Shown here piece after piece: positions 25,201-37,289 of a DNA stretch of 64,000 bases. A model generated the notes under the pieces. It was not told where the DNA came from. It was given only the letters and a program-made list of their open reading frames with translations, and ran no database searches. Position 1 is the first letter of the stretch; each line of letters starts with the position of its first letter. The stretch lies in NCBI GenBank assembly GCA_023055355.1, contig JALJCS010000015.1:16667516-16731515 (forward strand), read 5' to 3'. Source of the DNA: Agelaius tricolor. Taxonomy: Eukaryota > Chordata > Aves > Passeriformes > Icteridae. The translations under genes and the position numbers were made by a program.

Positions 25201-26099
25201 TCCCTTGGGAAAATCTCATGTGAAAAAAACACCATAGTGCATTCAGAGAAAAAAATCAAATACAAACATTAGGCATGAATATACCAACATGCCACTAAAT
25301 AAAAATAATCCTTAGAGCTTACACAGAGCTTTCTGACTCCACAAAGCAAACATTAACCAATTAGTTAAAGCTAAAACACAAGGCTAAGGTCAGCTATGCA
25401 CTGAGCTGCTGCACTGTAAATCTGAACTAAGTCCAGAGACTTAAATCATCATGCTTTGGATTTCCAGCAGCATGGCTGACAGCAGACCCTGGCCTCTGAC
25501 TGAACACAAAAGAGGTTCTGAACTTTCAAAATCCACTCTCTGTGCACATGGATGTGCTGTGTCCCACTAGAACCTGACTACTTGTCTACTACACGCATTC
25601 CTTCAGCAGACATTTCTATACCCAGGACATGTTTCCCACTGCCCTTTTTCTACTAAATTTTATTGTGAATCATGCTTCTGGAATTTGATCACACTCACAC
25701 CAATTCTGAAGTAAATGCTGATGCTTTCAGAGCATCTACTGCATCACCCCTGTGCCCCTCAGCAGCTCTTTAGAGGAAGCAATTTCTTTGAAGCTCAAAG
25801 CTTAGCAGAGCCAGTAAAAGAAAAAATCTCCAAAGCAGCTTACTGAACTTCCAAGTTCTGCAGCTCTAAAACAAACACGCTTCTATCTCTTTAAATCTGC
25901 TTCCTCATAACCACAAACATGTATGTTTTTCATAAAGCTCTGGAAATTGTACTGGGCCCAAGGGAAGGTACCAAGTGGAAACCCTGATATCTTGAGATTA
26001 GAACTCTACTAGTCCTGAGGTACAATGTGCTGTTTGTAACAATTATAATAATACACCTGTACTACCATTGTCAGTGTGGAGTAGCCACATGGGGTCTCA
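22300..26099. other. Noncoding DNA, no gene seen
   Basis: Mixed composition with GC-richer patches around 22750-22960, 23150-23420 and 24080-24260 where short chance frames accumulate on both strands (up to 117 codons, minus 24712-25065). No protein family, repeat family or RNA gene was recognised. Confidence 0.5.
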
Positions 26100-26780
26100 T
26101 TAGTATTGTATTAGGACTGCATAGGGAAACGGATAATGGCCCATAATGAAAAATGCCAAATTTTCTATATAATAAAAATGAACTTGATTAATGAAAATCA
26201 CTTTCAGGGAAAGAGTTACAGCGTTGTTAGAAATAAAAAATGATGTATTAATCCGACACTCTTACAGATGGTCCCAACCTCCTGACAACTGCTATTCATT
26301 TGAGATGCTATTAGCATGCATAATTATGCTAATTAAGTTGTAATTAAGCACCAATTCTTCAGAGGGCTTTTTTTGTCTATCATTTAATACAACTCAGCTT
26401 CAAAGAGTGCTTAAAGCTTTACACAGTGTTTCATGAGAAAGGGGTTCCCAAGTTTCTTAGCAAAGATTCAGCAGCTGAGCTATGGAACAGGGCCTGTAAT
26501 CTTTGTTTTGGTTAAAGGGAAAACAGCAAATTGAAGCAGGGTCTGCCAATTGTTGATAAAATAATTAACATTTTCTGCTAAAATAGCACAGTTCAGACTA
26601 GGACAATTATGAAAAGGAGAAAAATGGTATAATTATCAATGGAGCCAACGCCAGTGGACTATTATGGCTGCTACCCCCTAATTTGAAAAAAATAATTCAT
26701 TGAAAAGTAGATTCCCGTAAATAATAATAATGGTCCCGATTCAGATACTCTTACACATAGTGTGTACAGTCCCTCATTCC
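26100..26780. promoter_or_regulatory. Best candidate developmental enhancer
   Basis: AT-rich but not simple-sequence. The centre at 26310-26349 packs POU/homeodomain-type words: attagcat (26310-26317) and its exact reverse complement atgctaat (26326-26333) flank gcataatt, and the perfect palindrome gcataattatgc occupies 26318-26329. TAATTAAG follows twice (near 26330 and 26341). Further ATTA, TTAAT and SOX-like ACAAT/ATTGT words continue to about 26680. This dense, non-repetitive arrangement is typical of vertebrate conserved noncoding elements, but I cannot align it here. Confidence 0.33.
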
Positions 26781-26814
26781 AAGACTACTCCTGCAGGCCT
26801 AATTTAAATAACAG

Positions 26815-26935
26815 GGCAAATTGCATCAGCTCAATTTAAATTGATCTGAAAATCAATTTAATTAAACCAGGGCCAATCTCAGTGTGAACACTCCTGCTTC
26901 ATTTTAACTTACACCTGTTTCCAATTGATCAAGGA
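26815..26935. repeat. Probable ancient nonautonomous DNA-transposon fossil
   Basis: Contains the perfect palindrome caatttaaattg (26832-26843), an inverted repeat taaattgat (26837-26845) / atcaattta (26852-26860), then attaaaccag, a ggccaatctcagtgtgaaca block and cttacacctgtttccaattga. The order (paired AATTTA arms, TTAAACCAG, 'cagtgtgnacactcc') resembles old amniote hAT-type elements as I remember them. The family name is not certain. Confidence 0.4.
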
Positions 26936-28999
26936 TTTGATCCAGTAGAGGGGTTCGGATAAAGCCACTCTTATTCCAGGATTTCCACTATTTTAATGGA
27001 CCTTTCCTGTTTGAATGAGGTTAAATCAGATGCAAAAATAACAATCTTTTTTGACAGCTCATTGCTAACATTATTATTCACACATTTGTGAAAATGAGAG
27101 AGTTGTCTTAAAAGCCAGCAGAAACCCCAGGCCCTGTTTGCCAGTGCTGGCAAATCCCTCTCTCCTTTCTGGAACAGGATTGGGCAGTACTGTGAAAGCC
27201 ATATTCTCATAATTCCACATCTCCCTCTTTCTAGCACAGTAGATCTGTACTCCTATTTGGGCAAAACTCTACTGTCACATTAAGCCAAAGGAATATTTTT
27301 ATTTTTAACTGATTCAGCTGTTTTCTTGTCTTATGAGCAGAGCTGAAATGGCAAATAGCTACTTTATATTTTTTTAGGAAAAAAAAATTCTCATGATAAA
27401 AATTTTAAACTATGTACTGTACGTGCAAGTTGACATTGTGAGTATCCAGGCTTGGCCAATTTCCTGGGACCCAAACATTTGGCTCTAATCCTCATTTAAA
27501 CAGCCTACAGGACCAAATGATTTTTCTTTCCTTTTACCTCAGACCCCATCCCAAACATTAAATGTCTTCCCAATAAAACCTAAAGCAATGTAGTATTATT
27601 TGTCTCACATGGAATACTAAGTAAGAGATATAAAAGCATATAAATATTTTTTAAAAGTAAATGGGAAACATGCACTGTAAAATCAAAAGTCTCTGCACTA
27701 ATCTTTGGATAAACACAAATGGTTGCTGTTAAGAAAATGGCCCAGAGGGGATTATCTAAAATACTGTTACACTGCTGACAACTTGGCTGTCTCTTTTTTA
27801 TTATTTTATTGTATTCTTATTTAGAGCTCCATTCTATCATCTGCTGCAATTTCAGAATTTTTTTACTTCTCAGTTAATTTAAGTTTTCAAACCCTGGCAG
27901 GGTCGACTGGCTCAGATTTCAAATAAAGGTGTAAAAAGTAGAAAAGGGCACTTTCAAAATTGGGATGTTTTTAACATTTGGGGTCTTCAGGAATAAAGAA
28001 GCAAATTGGAGGCTGAGGGTTTGACTCTTTGAAAACAAACAATGACATTTTAAAAGCAAGCTGGACTGCTTTGAGCACAACTGATAAACTCCACTCAGCC
28101 AGATGCCAACCAGAAATCCCTTGAACAATGTCTGGAGCCAGATTATCAGATTCCTGCATGAACCAGTTCAGAGGTAAAATGTGCATGATTTCCACATGCA
28201 TTTTTCCCTTCCCACACATGCAGTTTTTGTTGTTACATGTTGTCATGCATAGTCTGAACCTCGTTTCAAGCTGCTTGCAAACACAGCCTCGTGTGTGAAT
28301 GTCCAACATCAGACCCTGGGCACTTTCCTTAAAAGCAAATATTCCTACAGGAAAAGCCATGGAAACATCAGATTATGGGCATGTTGGGCAGTTCAGCCCA
28401 ATTATTCCCTGTTTTGCTAAAGAAAACACAACTTCCAAAATTCCCACTGATTCATGCTATGCTAAATGCAAGGATGAGCTGAGTGAAGCAATCAAGTCTG
28501 CAACCCTGTTTTCAGTATCTTCCAAATATTTCTCACTGTAAGGCCCAATTAAAATTTACAGCATGCTTACAAATGCCATCCCTCCAGTGGGAAATCCAGC
28601 ACCAGAATCCTTCAAAGTCTTTATCCTGCTGGGAAAAAAAGTCTCAGACTCTGTCCCAAAATGTTTTGTTCATTTGTTCCCCATATAGAGCTTCTCATGG
28701 ATTTGCACTGCTGGCAGCTTGTCTGCACCTCAAGAAACGTGTGTTATTTACAGCAGTGGCTTCAGTAAATAACTGACATCATCTACAAAAAAAGACATCC
28801 AGTACAGGATTTATGTGCAAACAAAATAGAATATATAATATAGCATAGAATGCTTGAAAGCTTTTAATTCAAAATACTTTGTGCATTTGTTTTCAGTCTG
28901 CTGTGTGTCAGCTATATTGAAAACTCCCCAAACTACAAGAAGCTAGTTCAAAGACAACAAATGCAGATTTTTCTTTCAATACAGATTGTATTAAAGGAC
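26936..28999. other. Noncoding DNA, no gene seen
   Basis: AT-rich with T and A runs. A 129-codon minus frame (27971-28360) overlaps a 69-codon minus frame in another phase and is unrecognised. No mobile element was recognised. Confidence 0.5.
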
Positions 29000-29165
29000 T
29001 TGTGTGTTCTCTGAATGTCAACCAACCATTGAGTATTGGCAAAAAGCAATTTCTTTAATAGCAAGGTTAATTGAAATACCATTGAAAGCTGATTTCTATT
29101 GTACAATCGAAATTAGCGGCTTTACCTGAAAAATCCAATTGGCATTGAAAAAGGTTGCTAGATGA
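29000..29165. promoter_or_regulatory. Possible conserved noncoding block
   Basis: Non-repetitive AT-rich sequence with attgtacaatcgaaattagc (29098-29117) and ccaattgg words (SOX-like ATTGT/ACAAT pair and a CCAAT-type palindrome). Called on texture only. Confidence 0.15.
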
Positions 29166-29606
29166 TCATAAAATGATGAGAAGAATGGTAACTGAATGAA
29201 TAAAGTCATGGACAGGGAAACAGAACATATAGGTAATGCTCCAGTTCCATCATTATATGACTTTGCTTCTCAAAAGCTCTTTTTCAACTCATTAAAGGTT
29301 TTGAAACTTTAACAAGGCAAGAAAACCATAGGAAATTTTTGATTCTCAAGCACTGGGAAAGCAGATCTCTGAAATTCAGCAATCTTGGTGAAGAAAATGC
29401 AGTGGACTCATGTATGTAAATGCTGCCTTGTCTTTCTTCCTTTGGTGGTAAGTAGTGTTTTTCTTATGGTTGGAATGAATCAAACATTATCTACACATCT
29501 CTTTACACTATAATAACACTTTCCAAAAGCAAGATCTAAAAAGAAAAGTACAAATTTGGAGCTTGTAACAAAGTCTGAAACAGATAGTTTTCCTCCAGAA
29601 TTTTGC

Positions 29607-29618
29607 TTATATATATAT
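29607..29618. repeat. Short TA dinucleotide run
   Basis: About six TA units. Too short to be informative beyond marking an AT-rich slippage site. Confidence 0.85.
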
Positions 29619-29635
29619 AAAAACACTGTAACAGG

Positions 29636-29701
29636 GATCTGATCAAATCCCAAAGTCAATGGCAGCCTTTCCATTGCCCTCACTGGGATTTAGATCAGAT
29701 C
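29636..29701. repeat. Copy B of the palindromic fossil, 66-bp imperfect IR
   Basis: Arm gatctgatcaaatccca (29636-29652) pairs with tgggatttagatcagatc (29684-29701) with a single inserted base. Inside, aatgg (29658-29662) pairs with ccatt (29671-29675) around a 'cagccttt' loop. The internal 'aagtcaatgg..ccattg' matches the module seen near 13288, 40091, 52985 and 55493. This is the best-preserved copy. It would fold as a long hairpin, but the dispersed copies say repeat and not RNA gene. Confidence 0.65.
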
Positions 29702-31828
29702 TATAGTATCCATTTGCTCCTGGTTTAGGCAAGAACAGAAAAGACTCTTTATCCACTGTAGAACTCTGATCCTCAGACACAATCAAAAAATTAAGTAGCA
29801 TACAAAAACCCCCTACACCAAAATTCGTGTCCAACTCTAATTCATATCTCAAAAAGTAGTAAAAATGGGATTCTATGTAATCCATTTACCCATCTTCAGC
29901 ACAAGAATCTTCAATTGACTGCACTTGATAAAAACCAAAACCACAATTCAATTGGTTTCCTTTGAAGAACGAACAGAAAACAACCCAGAGGCTGCTTCCT
30001 TCCCTCCCCACAGTGCAAGAAAAACAGTGAGAAATGATCTTTTGTTCTGCAGCAAGCTCTAAAAGCATCACAGCCCATACTGTGACACTTCCACATCAGA
30101 CCTCAGCAGCAGCAAACTCCTGTGAAGGATGAGAGTTGAGAGAGAAAGTCTGTAACTACTCCTTCCACTGAAATTTGCCCCCATGTCAAAAACCTGGTGG
30201 GATTCAAAGTGATTCAATGTTAGAAACAAAGGAGTGGGATGTTTTTCAGTGATTTATTTGGGGGTTCCCTGACTCCTGCAGAAGACACATGGGACTGTTT
30301 TTCAGGAATAAATGCTGCTGTCCCTATTGTCAGAATCTATCTTGGAAGTGGCATTTGGCTCTTTCTTATGGGGGAGAATTTTTTCCAGTAATGCACTGAG
30401 TTTATCATGAAACACAGAAGAGGGGACATTAATATTCACTTTGAGCAAAACACCAGCTCTGATGATGTTTTTCTTTTTATTCCTACCACTGTTCAATAAG
30501 ATTAACTCTCATCCACTGAAAAGTTTGTTCACAGTTAAGCCAGAACAAATTTTACTCAGCAGAGCAATATGCCCTGAATACAAATAAAGCCCTTACACTT
30601 TTTGATTAATGTTATTTCATGCTCCCAGGATACTGGGACAGTATCACATATGAAACTGGGAAAGTCCCATACAAAATGGAACACATGATTACTGTAAAAT
30701 TAAGAAATGTACATACTAGGGGGAAAAAAGTCTGATACTGATACAAGTTCAGTCATCTGGATCACTGAGAACCATAGGAAATTATCACAATTTCTTTCAT
30801 CAAATTTTAATGGTTTTAACCTATAAAAAGACAAATATTGATTTTTGCAAAATAAATAATATCTTGGTAGTATTCTTTCTCTTAAAGGATGTTCATTTAC
30901 ACAAGTGCTTTATTTTGTAATTAAATTCTGATAGTAAAGCACATTATGATCCTCAGAGAAGGATTCCCACATAAATTCAATGAACTAAGTATTTGATTTC
31001 CTTTTTTTTAGATCACCCAAAACATTATAATCCTTAGCCATACAAAGCCATAGCAGCTCTACTAAGTTTCCAAGCAGACAGACATCTAGATTCTTATTTG
31101 TTCAGTTATATTTGCACACCACACAGGAAAAAGAAACCACATTAAACACCACTAAGGAATCTTGACAAAGAAAAGGAGTCAATTGAGTGAGCCACACAGA
31201 AAGCTCCTAACCATGCCTTCCACTTGACCTAGAATTAAGAGAACTGCCGAGTTTAAGAGTAAAGTTTCCTCGCTGCAAAAAAAGAAAAAGGGGGGAAAAA
31301 GGAAAAAAAAGTCTGTGCTTCTTTTCTTAGTCACTCCTTCAAGGAAAATCCTGAAGCCAGAATAAAGTTTGCACTGGGTTTTAGTTACAGTTAATGTATA
31401 AGCCAACAATGTTTACTCAATATTATATAGGCTTTGCAACACACCACGGCAGTAAATTAGCTTGATATATTAGCTCTGTGCTGAGAAAACGAGACTGTCC
31501 CTGAGATCTGTAAAGCACTGCAAGTATTTCCCCCATGGTACAAAGATGAGTTCAGGTCACAGCAATAAAATCTAGGCCAACGTGCTGTGCTGCACACAGA
31601 AGAAAAACAAGCTCCAGGATCCTTGCTGCCCTCACGTACACATGTGGAAAACATCCACCGACCACCACACTGGCAACACTTGCCAACTCCAAGGACAGCA
31701 TTTTTTCCTTCTTCTTTTCACCCCTATGCCCATCTCAAAAGGGTTCTCCATGGAGAAAAACAGCTGTACCCTTTCTGTTCTTTCCTCTTCCTTCTGATCT
31801 CCCCTAAAGATAGTTTTCTACTGAAATG
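29702..31828. other. AT-rich noncoding DNA
   Basis: No gene or repeat family recognised. Minus frames of 61-80 codons near 29643-30096 are unremarkable. A G/A-rich patch lies at about 31277-31310. Confidence 0.55.
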
Positions 31829-31924
31829 AAAACCAAAAAAAAACCAAAAAACAAAACAAACAAAAAACCCCCAAAAAACCAAAAACAAAATAAAATAAAA
31901 CAAAAGCAAAAAAAAGAAAGAAAA
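31829..31924. repeat. A-rich low-complexity tract
   Basis: Nearly 100 bases almost entirely A, broken by C, CC and short aaaat/aaaac units. It could be a decayed poly-A tail or simple-sequence expansion. No retroposed body was recognised on either side. Confidence 0.9.
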
Positions 31925-34520
31925 TGAGTCTTTGATGGCAAAGAAGGATTAAGGACATTAAGTTAATTTCAAGCGTCTCTTGTTTTGTTGGCTGTGTATT
32001 TTCACCTGAAGTTGCTTAGAACAGACTTGTTCTGCTCATCATCAATTACTCCAGACACACCTTGCTTAAAGGTAAAGAGCAAAAGGAGGCTGAGGGATCA
32101 GGGTCTTCACATCATGGCATCTGCCCTAGGAACCCACTGCCTGCCACAGGGATACCCTCTGGAAGTGAGAAAGACACTCAGCTTTTCCCAGGTCCTGTTC
32201 TTCTGCAGACCCATTTGTAAAATCAGAAAGTGACATCTCCTCCATGCAAGAGAACACCAAAAAGCTCAATAGAGAGGTAAATTGGTTTGAATTACTGAGT
32301 AGACAATATTCTGTAACAGCCAAGTACTCTTAGCAAAGCTACAATTTGAAGGATGTCCCTATTTGCTGGCAAAGACCCTTGTGCTACCTTCCTTTTCCAT
32401 GCTCATGGTTTGTCATTTAGGTGTGAAGTGATGAATGAAGAAACAGCTCCCTGTTCATTTAAAATCCAAAACCTTGGACTGAACAGTCACTTCTCCCTAC
32501 ACTTTAACCAGAAGAAAGAAAACATTATAACCAACTCAAACAGCAGTCATGGGATGTCCACAATTGTGCAGCAATAACAGAGCAAACAAAAAAAGATACC
32601 TGGAAGGACATACAAACACTACAAGAGGTAAACTACATATTTTGCCAGACTGACCCCTTTTCCATAGGTGGACTATCTCTGGCACTATGATAGCTAAGTA
32701 CAGAATAAAACTATTTGACTGCTGGCTTGAGAATTTTTAATTGCTCCTCCAAATCAGATGGCATAAATCCACACTAGAACACAGGGTAGGTGAATCCTAC
32801 ATTTGACAGATGATGAGTGTTTTATTGCATGCTGAAGTGCTGTATTTATTATCTCACAAGCCTGGTGTCCTGAGGGGGAAAAGTGTGAGCTATACTGGTA
32901 TTTAAGAGTATAAATTGGTATAAGAGTATAAATACTGGTCACTGAAGCACCCAGCCTTTGCAGTGACACTGCTCTCTTCAGCAGGGGCACACAACTTTTT
33001 GATTCCATCACACTGAAAGCAAATTAATAGCTCCCATTTGATCGCAGAACTCAAAACTTTTATCTGTTTAACAAACAAATGCTCCTGGGTTCTTCAAATT
33101 TCATGTAGCACGAACCTAGTAAATGCCAGCAGAGTGTTATACAGGTACAGAAATGTCACTGAAGCTTGGTTAGTGATTTAAACAGGTGATGAACCACTTA
33201 GGTCAAAAGGACTTACCCATTTGCTCATACTTTACATCATGGGGGTTTGTACATCTGGTTTAAAGTTACTCAGTTTGCACTTTCTGCTCCACATTCTTTA
33301 TTCATTTATTCAAAAATAAATAGTGTGATTTGTTGGAAAGCAGATGCTGAAGTGTGAGTATCAGAAGCCGGTTTAGTGCAGACATTTTTTAAACTGTGAA
33401 GACAAAACCTGACTTTTCTAGTAAGAAAACTCAAGCGTGGAGCTGAAAATAGAAATAATGTAAACCAAAACTTTTTGGTGTTTTTAAAATTTTCTAGCAA
33501 GTATTTATGAAAAGTGTCTTCACTATGGAAAAAAACATTGCTACCAAATAACAGTAAGACATCAGTCAGCACAAGTTAGTTATGCTGTCCTGTACTGAAG
33601 TCAGGATTCATTAATTGTTTTCCCACTCTCCACATCTGGTACAGCCACAACAGGAATTCCAGGAGTCACATGGAGGTTTTGGAAATAGCAGAGGGTTGTA
33701 ACAAACAGTACAAGACCAGGCTTTTCCTGGGTGCAGCTTTGGTTCCCACTGGAGTCCATGGGTGGTAGGGACGCTCCCGCTCCCTTTGGATAAATGGCTC
33801 TGAAATAGAAGCCAAGATGGCTCTGACTCAGATGGATCTGAGTATTGGATACATGTGGATCTTGTTAATGATAGCAAATAAGTCTTGGTGGCTCAAGCTA
33901 AAGCCATGTGTTGTCAGGATTTACCAGCATATGAAACAGTTTCATCTTGCACTATAATCTGGGACACCATTCTTTTCATAGACTGACCCTGAGCACCACT
34001 CTCTTTTGAGTACTATTTGTACACCTGTCCCAGTAAAAATTTATTGCCCAGTCATTATTTTAAACCATCAGCACAGCTCAGTAAGAGGGTTAAAATCCAT
34101 TAGCACAATATAAATATACCAGTGCTAACAGCCTCCTATCTTTTTCATCAGTAGAGAAGATATCAGATCTACTGTTAAAGGCAAATTGGGGTTATTGAGG
34201 AAAATTAAGCTCCCGCCCTGAAACAGGACTTAAATTCCAAAGGAAATAAATTTAGAGCTCAAGGAGGAGACAGAGAGGGGCTACTAGAACATGACTTAAA
34301 CATCCTAGAAATGGTCACCTGAAACGGCTCTGCAGGGTGTATTTTTTTCTGGCAAGGTTTACCATGACAGCACTAAGTCAGTAGGTGCCAAGTGTTCTCC
34401 CTTAAAACTCATGCATGGAAAGCTTCTATTTCCTTGGGTGTTACAAGCTGATCCCAACCAAGTCTTCCTCCCAAATCAAAGGGTAGAACAGAGGTAAGTA
34501 GTTACCTTTTTCTTGCAGTT
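31925..34520. other. Noncoding DNA, no gene seen
   Basis: Unique sequence with one imperfect tandem repeat at 32903-32938. The stretch at 33742-33800 faintly resembles the TGAAGTCAATGG family (ccactggagtccatggg) but is too weak to call. Confidence 0.5.
32903..32938. repeat. 18-bp imperfect tandem duplication
   Basis: The 12-mer taagagtataaa occurs at 32903-32914 and 32921-32932 with an 18-bp period. The remainder of each unit (ttggta / tactgg) has diverged slightly. Confidence 0.85.
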
Positions 34521-34523
34521 ATG

Positions 34524-34557
34524 GGATATTTAGTATTTTAGGATATTTAGTATTTTA
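34524..34557. repeat. 17-bp tandem duplication, two copies
   Basis: The unit ggatatttagtatttta is present exactly at 34524-34540 and 34541-34557. It sits just upstream of the hairpin repeat at 34665. Confidence 0.95.
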
Positions 34558-34664
34558 GCTCAGTTGATCACCATGTTGCAGGGTCCATAGAACTTATTTC
34601 TCCAAAGAAATTAACCTGTTTTCTCAGTTTACTACACTTCAGTTCCACAAAAATATATGGAAAA

Positions 34665-34708
34665 ATATAGTTTTGTATAGAAAACTATATTTATATAGAA
34701 AACTATAT
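34665..34708. repeat. AT-rich hairpin plus direct repeat
   Basis: Perfect inverted repeat atatagtttt (34665-34674) / aaaactatat (34681-34690) around a 6-base loop. The tatagaaaactatat unit is then repeated once more directly downstream. Such AT-rich quasi-palindromes are replication-slippage hotspots. Confidence 0.85.
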
Positions 34709-34714
34709 GGTATG

Positions 34715-36049
34715 GGAGAGGAGCAAGTCTTCTCAAATACTGCAGTTGCCATTCACTTTTGAAATTAATACAGATGGAGTGAGAACAGGAAATTGCCAGT
34801 TGTATTTTGACGTGTATTATTTCTGTGTGAAAATAAGCCACAGCCTGACTCTGCTTTAAAGGGCACCATGTGCCCACACAGGACATTGGTATGACACATT
34901 CTGCTTTCACACTTGAAATTATTCCAGTAACATTTTGCACAGGCAAATGCACAGACTGACCTCCTCAGTGATATGCATAGAGAAAACCAGGTCAAATTCT
35001 GCACTTCTTGCAATTAATGACAAAATTGCTGAAGACATCAATGACAGACCAACAACCCTTGTTTTTGCTTATTAGAGGATTCATCTCTATAGGATCAACA
35101 ACAGCCACAACAAAAAAAGTCCTGCTGCCATTGAAACTGATGCAATTTGAAAACATTCAATATTCAATATACTCCAGACATCCTGGCCCTTCCCATAGTA
35201 CCACTCTCCTCCACACAGAGCAATCCACACACACAACTCCAACAGCATATTCAGAGATGTCTCAACACCTACTTAGGACCAAAGGGATCTCTATTCATTA
35301 AATGCCAGGATACAGGTGCACTACATTTATTGTTTGTTTTTTCCCTGAGCTGTGAACATCCATAGGGAAATCTTGTATTTAACTTGTGCCAGTGGGTGAG
35401 TTGGATCCTCCCAGGTTACACTCCAGATCTTGTGCTCTGCTCTCTACAGTCATCATGAACACTCACCAAGAGCCCAGCTCCAGAAGAGGAAACCTGATCA
35501 CCCCTTTCACATCTTTCATGTGCAGCAGCCATGGCAAGTGTGAGGCCAAGGGATGCAGATTCCAACCCTCAGCCCAGGGCAGGTGGACACGTGATGATGA
35601 GCTGCATCTCCATTAACTGCAGCACAGCTCTATGTACGTATATCACATTTATATTGCACTGGTATCCACCTGAAGTATTTTAGAGAGATGTTATTGGAAA
35701 TAGGTTTCACATTTGCTTAATAGTCTCTTCTGTTCTATAGTTACTTTGAAGTGTTCATAAAAGCTGAGATTACAGAATATTAATATTATTATATAATCAC
35801 ATAATCAGTCCCTGATTCTACATTTTTCCTTTCCTATATAAAGAACAATGATAATTTATCAAATGACTGTTTCTTCCATGTTTACAACTAACTTTAAATA
35901 TAACATCCAGGGCAAGCTTCACTAATAATTTTTAACCTATTTCTATCTGCTTTATGTACTTTTTTAAATATGTATTTTAAGGCATGCTACCAAGGAGTAT
36001 ATTTGAGAGGGTATACACTGCAAGGGCAGAGGCCACTTAAAAAAATGAC
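34715..36049. other. Noncoding DNA, no gene seen
   Basis: Chance frames up to 106 codons overlap in several phases at 34632-35616. AT-rich from 35640 on. Nothing recognised. Confidence 0.55.
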
Positions 36050-36400
36050 ATGAAGTTTAACATCTTTTTGAGGGGACCTGCTTAATTAAAAAATGGCCTT
36101 TGTTCCATGAGGTTGCATAAAACAATATTTCAATGGAGTACTTGTGGAAACTTTCCCTGACTGTGACAGTGCTGCCAAAATCTAATTAGAGACTCATCTA
36201 GTCATATATATCAATGTTATTGTCTGTCAGGCAGCCACAATGTATCATGGTTAAGTGGATTTTTAACTGTCTAAATCAGTCTGTCTAAACAACATAAAAT
36301 GGGAAACAAATCAAAAGACCAGTTAAAATCATGAAAGTGACACGTATTTATTATCAAATGCCATTTGTTGTATTAATGGGTTTAATGGCAGGGAGATGGA
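36050..36400. promoter_or_regulatory. Candidate conserved noncoding element
   Basis: Non-repetitive AT-rich block with a perfect 10-bp palindrome tctaattaga (36181-36190), a cttaattaaaaaatgg word (36082-36097) and paired SOX-like sites (ttattgtctg near 36218 and cacaatgt near 36236). No open frame. Texture is enhancer-like; alignment is needed. Confidence 0.25.
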
Positions 36401-37289
36401 GCCAGGTGTGTCAGAGCAGTGATTTTCTGCACAAGGAGATGATGGTACTGCTCATGTCAGAGACAACACTCTCAGCCTTTACAGCTAATAGCACTCAATA
36501 GGCTTTGCTGTGTTTCACCCACACCTCAGAGTGGTTTGAAGGGACAGGAGTCATCACAGTACTGGGCCTTCAAAGTGATACCAAACATGGCCTTAGAAAT
36601 CACCCTGGATGCACAGTGCCTGCCAGCCTGCCCCTCAGCCACACAGGAAGCCACTTTCCCTGCAAGAATCCATGTCCCAGGCCTCTTCAAGCACCACAAA
36701 TCACACCCTGGGAATGGCACAGCTGGGCCAGGAAGGGGCAAGAACAGTGCTTTTATTTTAAACCTAGGCTTGATTTTCTAATCTTTAATTTTTAACTCAT
36801 ATTTCCTTTTTAAAGTTAAGCTTTAATCACCCCCTGAGCTGGTTTAAATGTCATCGTGTTGTTCTGTGGCCTTGAAGTCACCTCTAAGGGCAACTCTCCA
36901 CCACCTTGACCACAGCAGCAGAGATGAAGCTGCTGAGGAGCTGACAGAATGAGCTCCAAAGCGCTGCTCCTCGGCTCCACAGACACAGGAGTGACCAGCA
37001 GCACCTCCCTGCTGCCTTAGGGGAGTGAGAAGAGGAGCCCAAACCAGCTCAGGTGCTCTCCAGAAGGCACGGCCTGCACTGCTCAGCTCTTCTCTCTCTC
37101 CCCCCTCCAAAATGCTGGGCTTTGTTGTTTGTTTTGTTGTTGGGTCTTTTTCTCCCTCTCAACTCAGCATTTATTTCTCCACTATCTTTGTTCTCTTTTA
37201 TTTGTTTATTTTGCTCATCCTTGAGGTTGAGGAACACTTTTACTGTTTGCAGAGTGCTAAGCACAAAGCAGATTTACAAAACCACAGGA
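36401..37289. other. GC-richer noncoding DNA upstream of the CR1
   Basis: Several frames of 60-96 codons overlap on both strands at 36505-37301. None is recognisable, and the density reflects lower AT content. No CpG island is evident. Confidence 0.5.

Noticed and set aside
33742..33800. Possible sixth copy of the TGAAGTCAATGG palindromic family
   Set aside because: Too many mismatches in both arms to separate from chance by eye.
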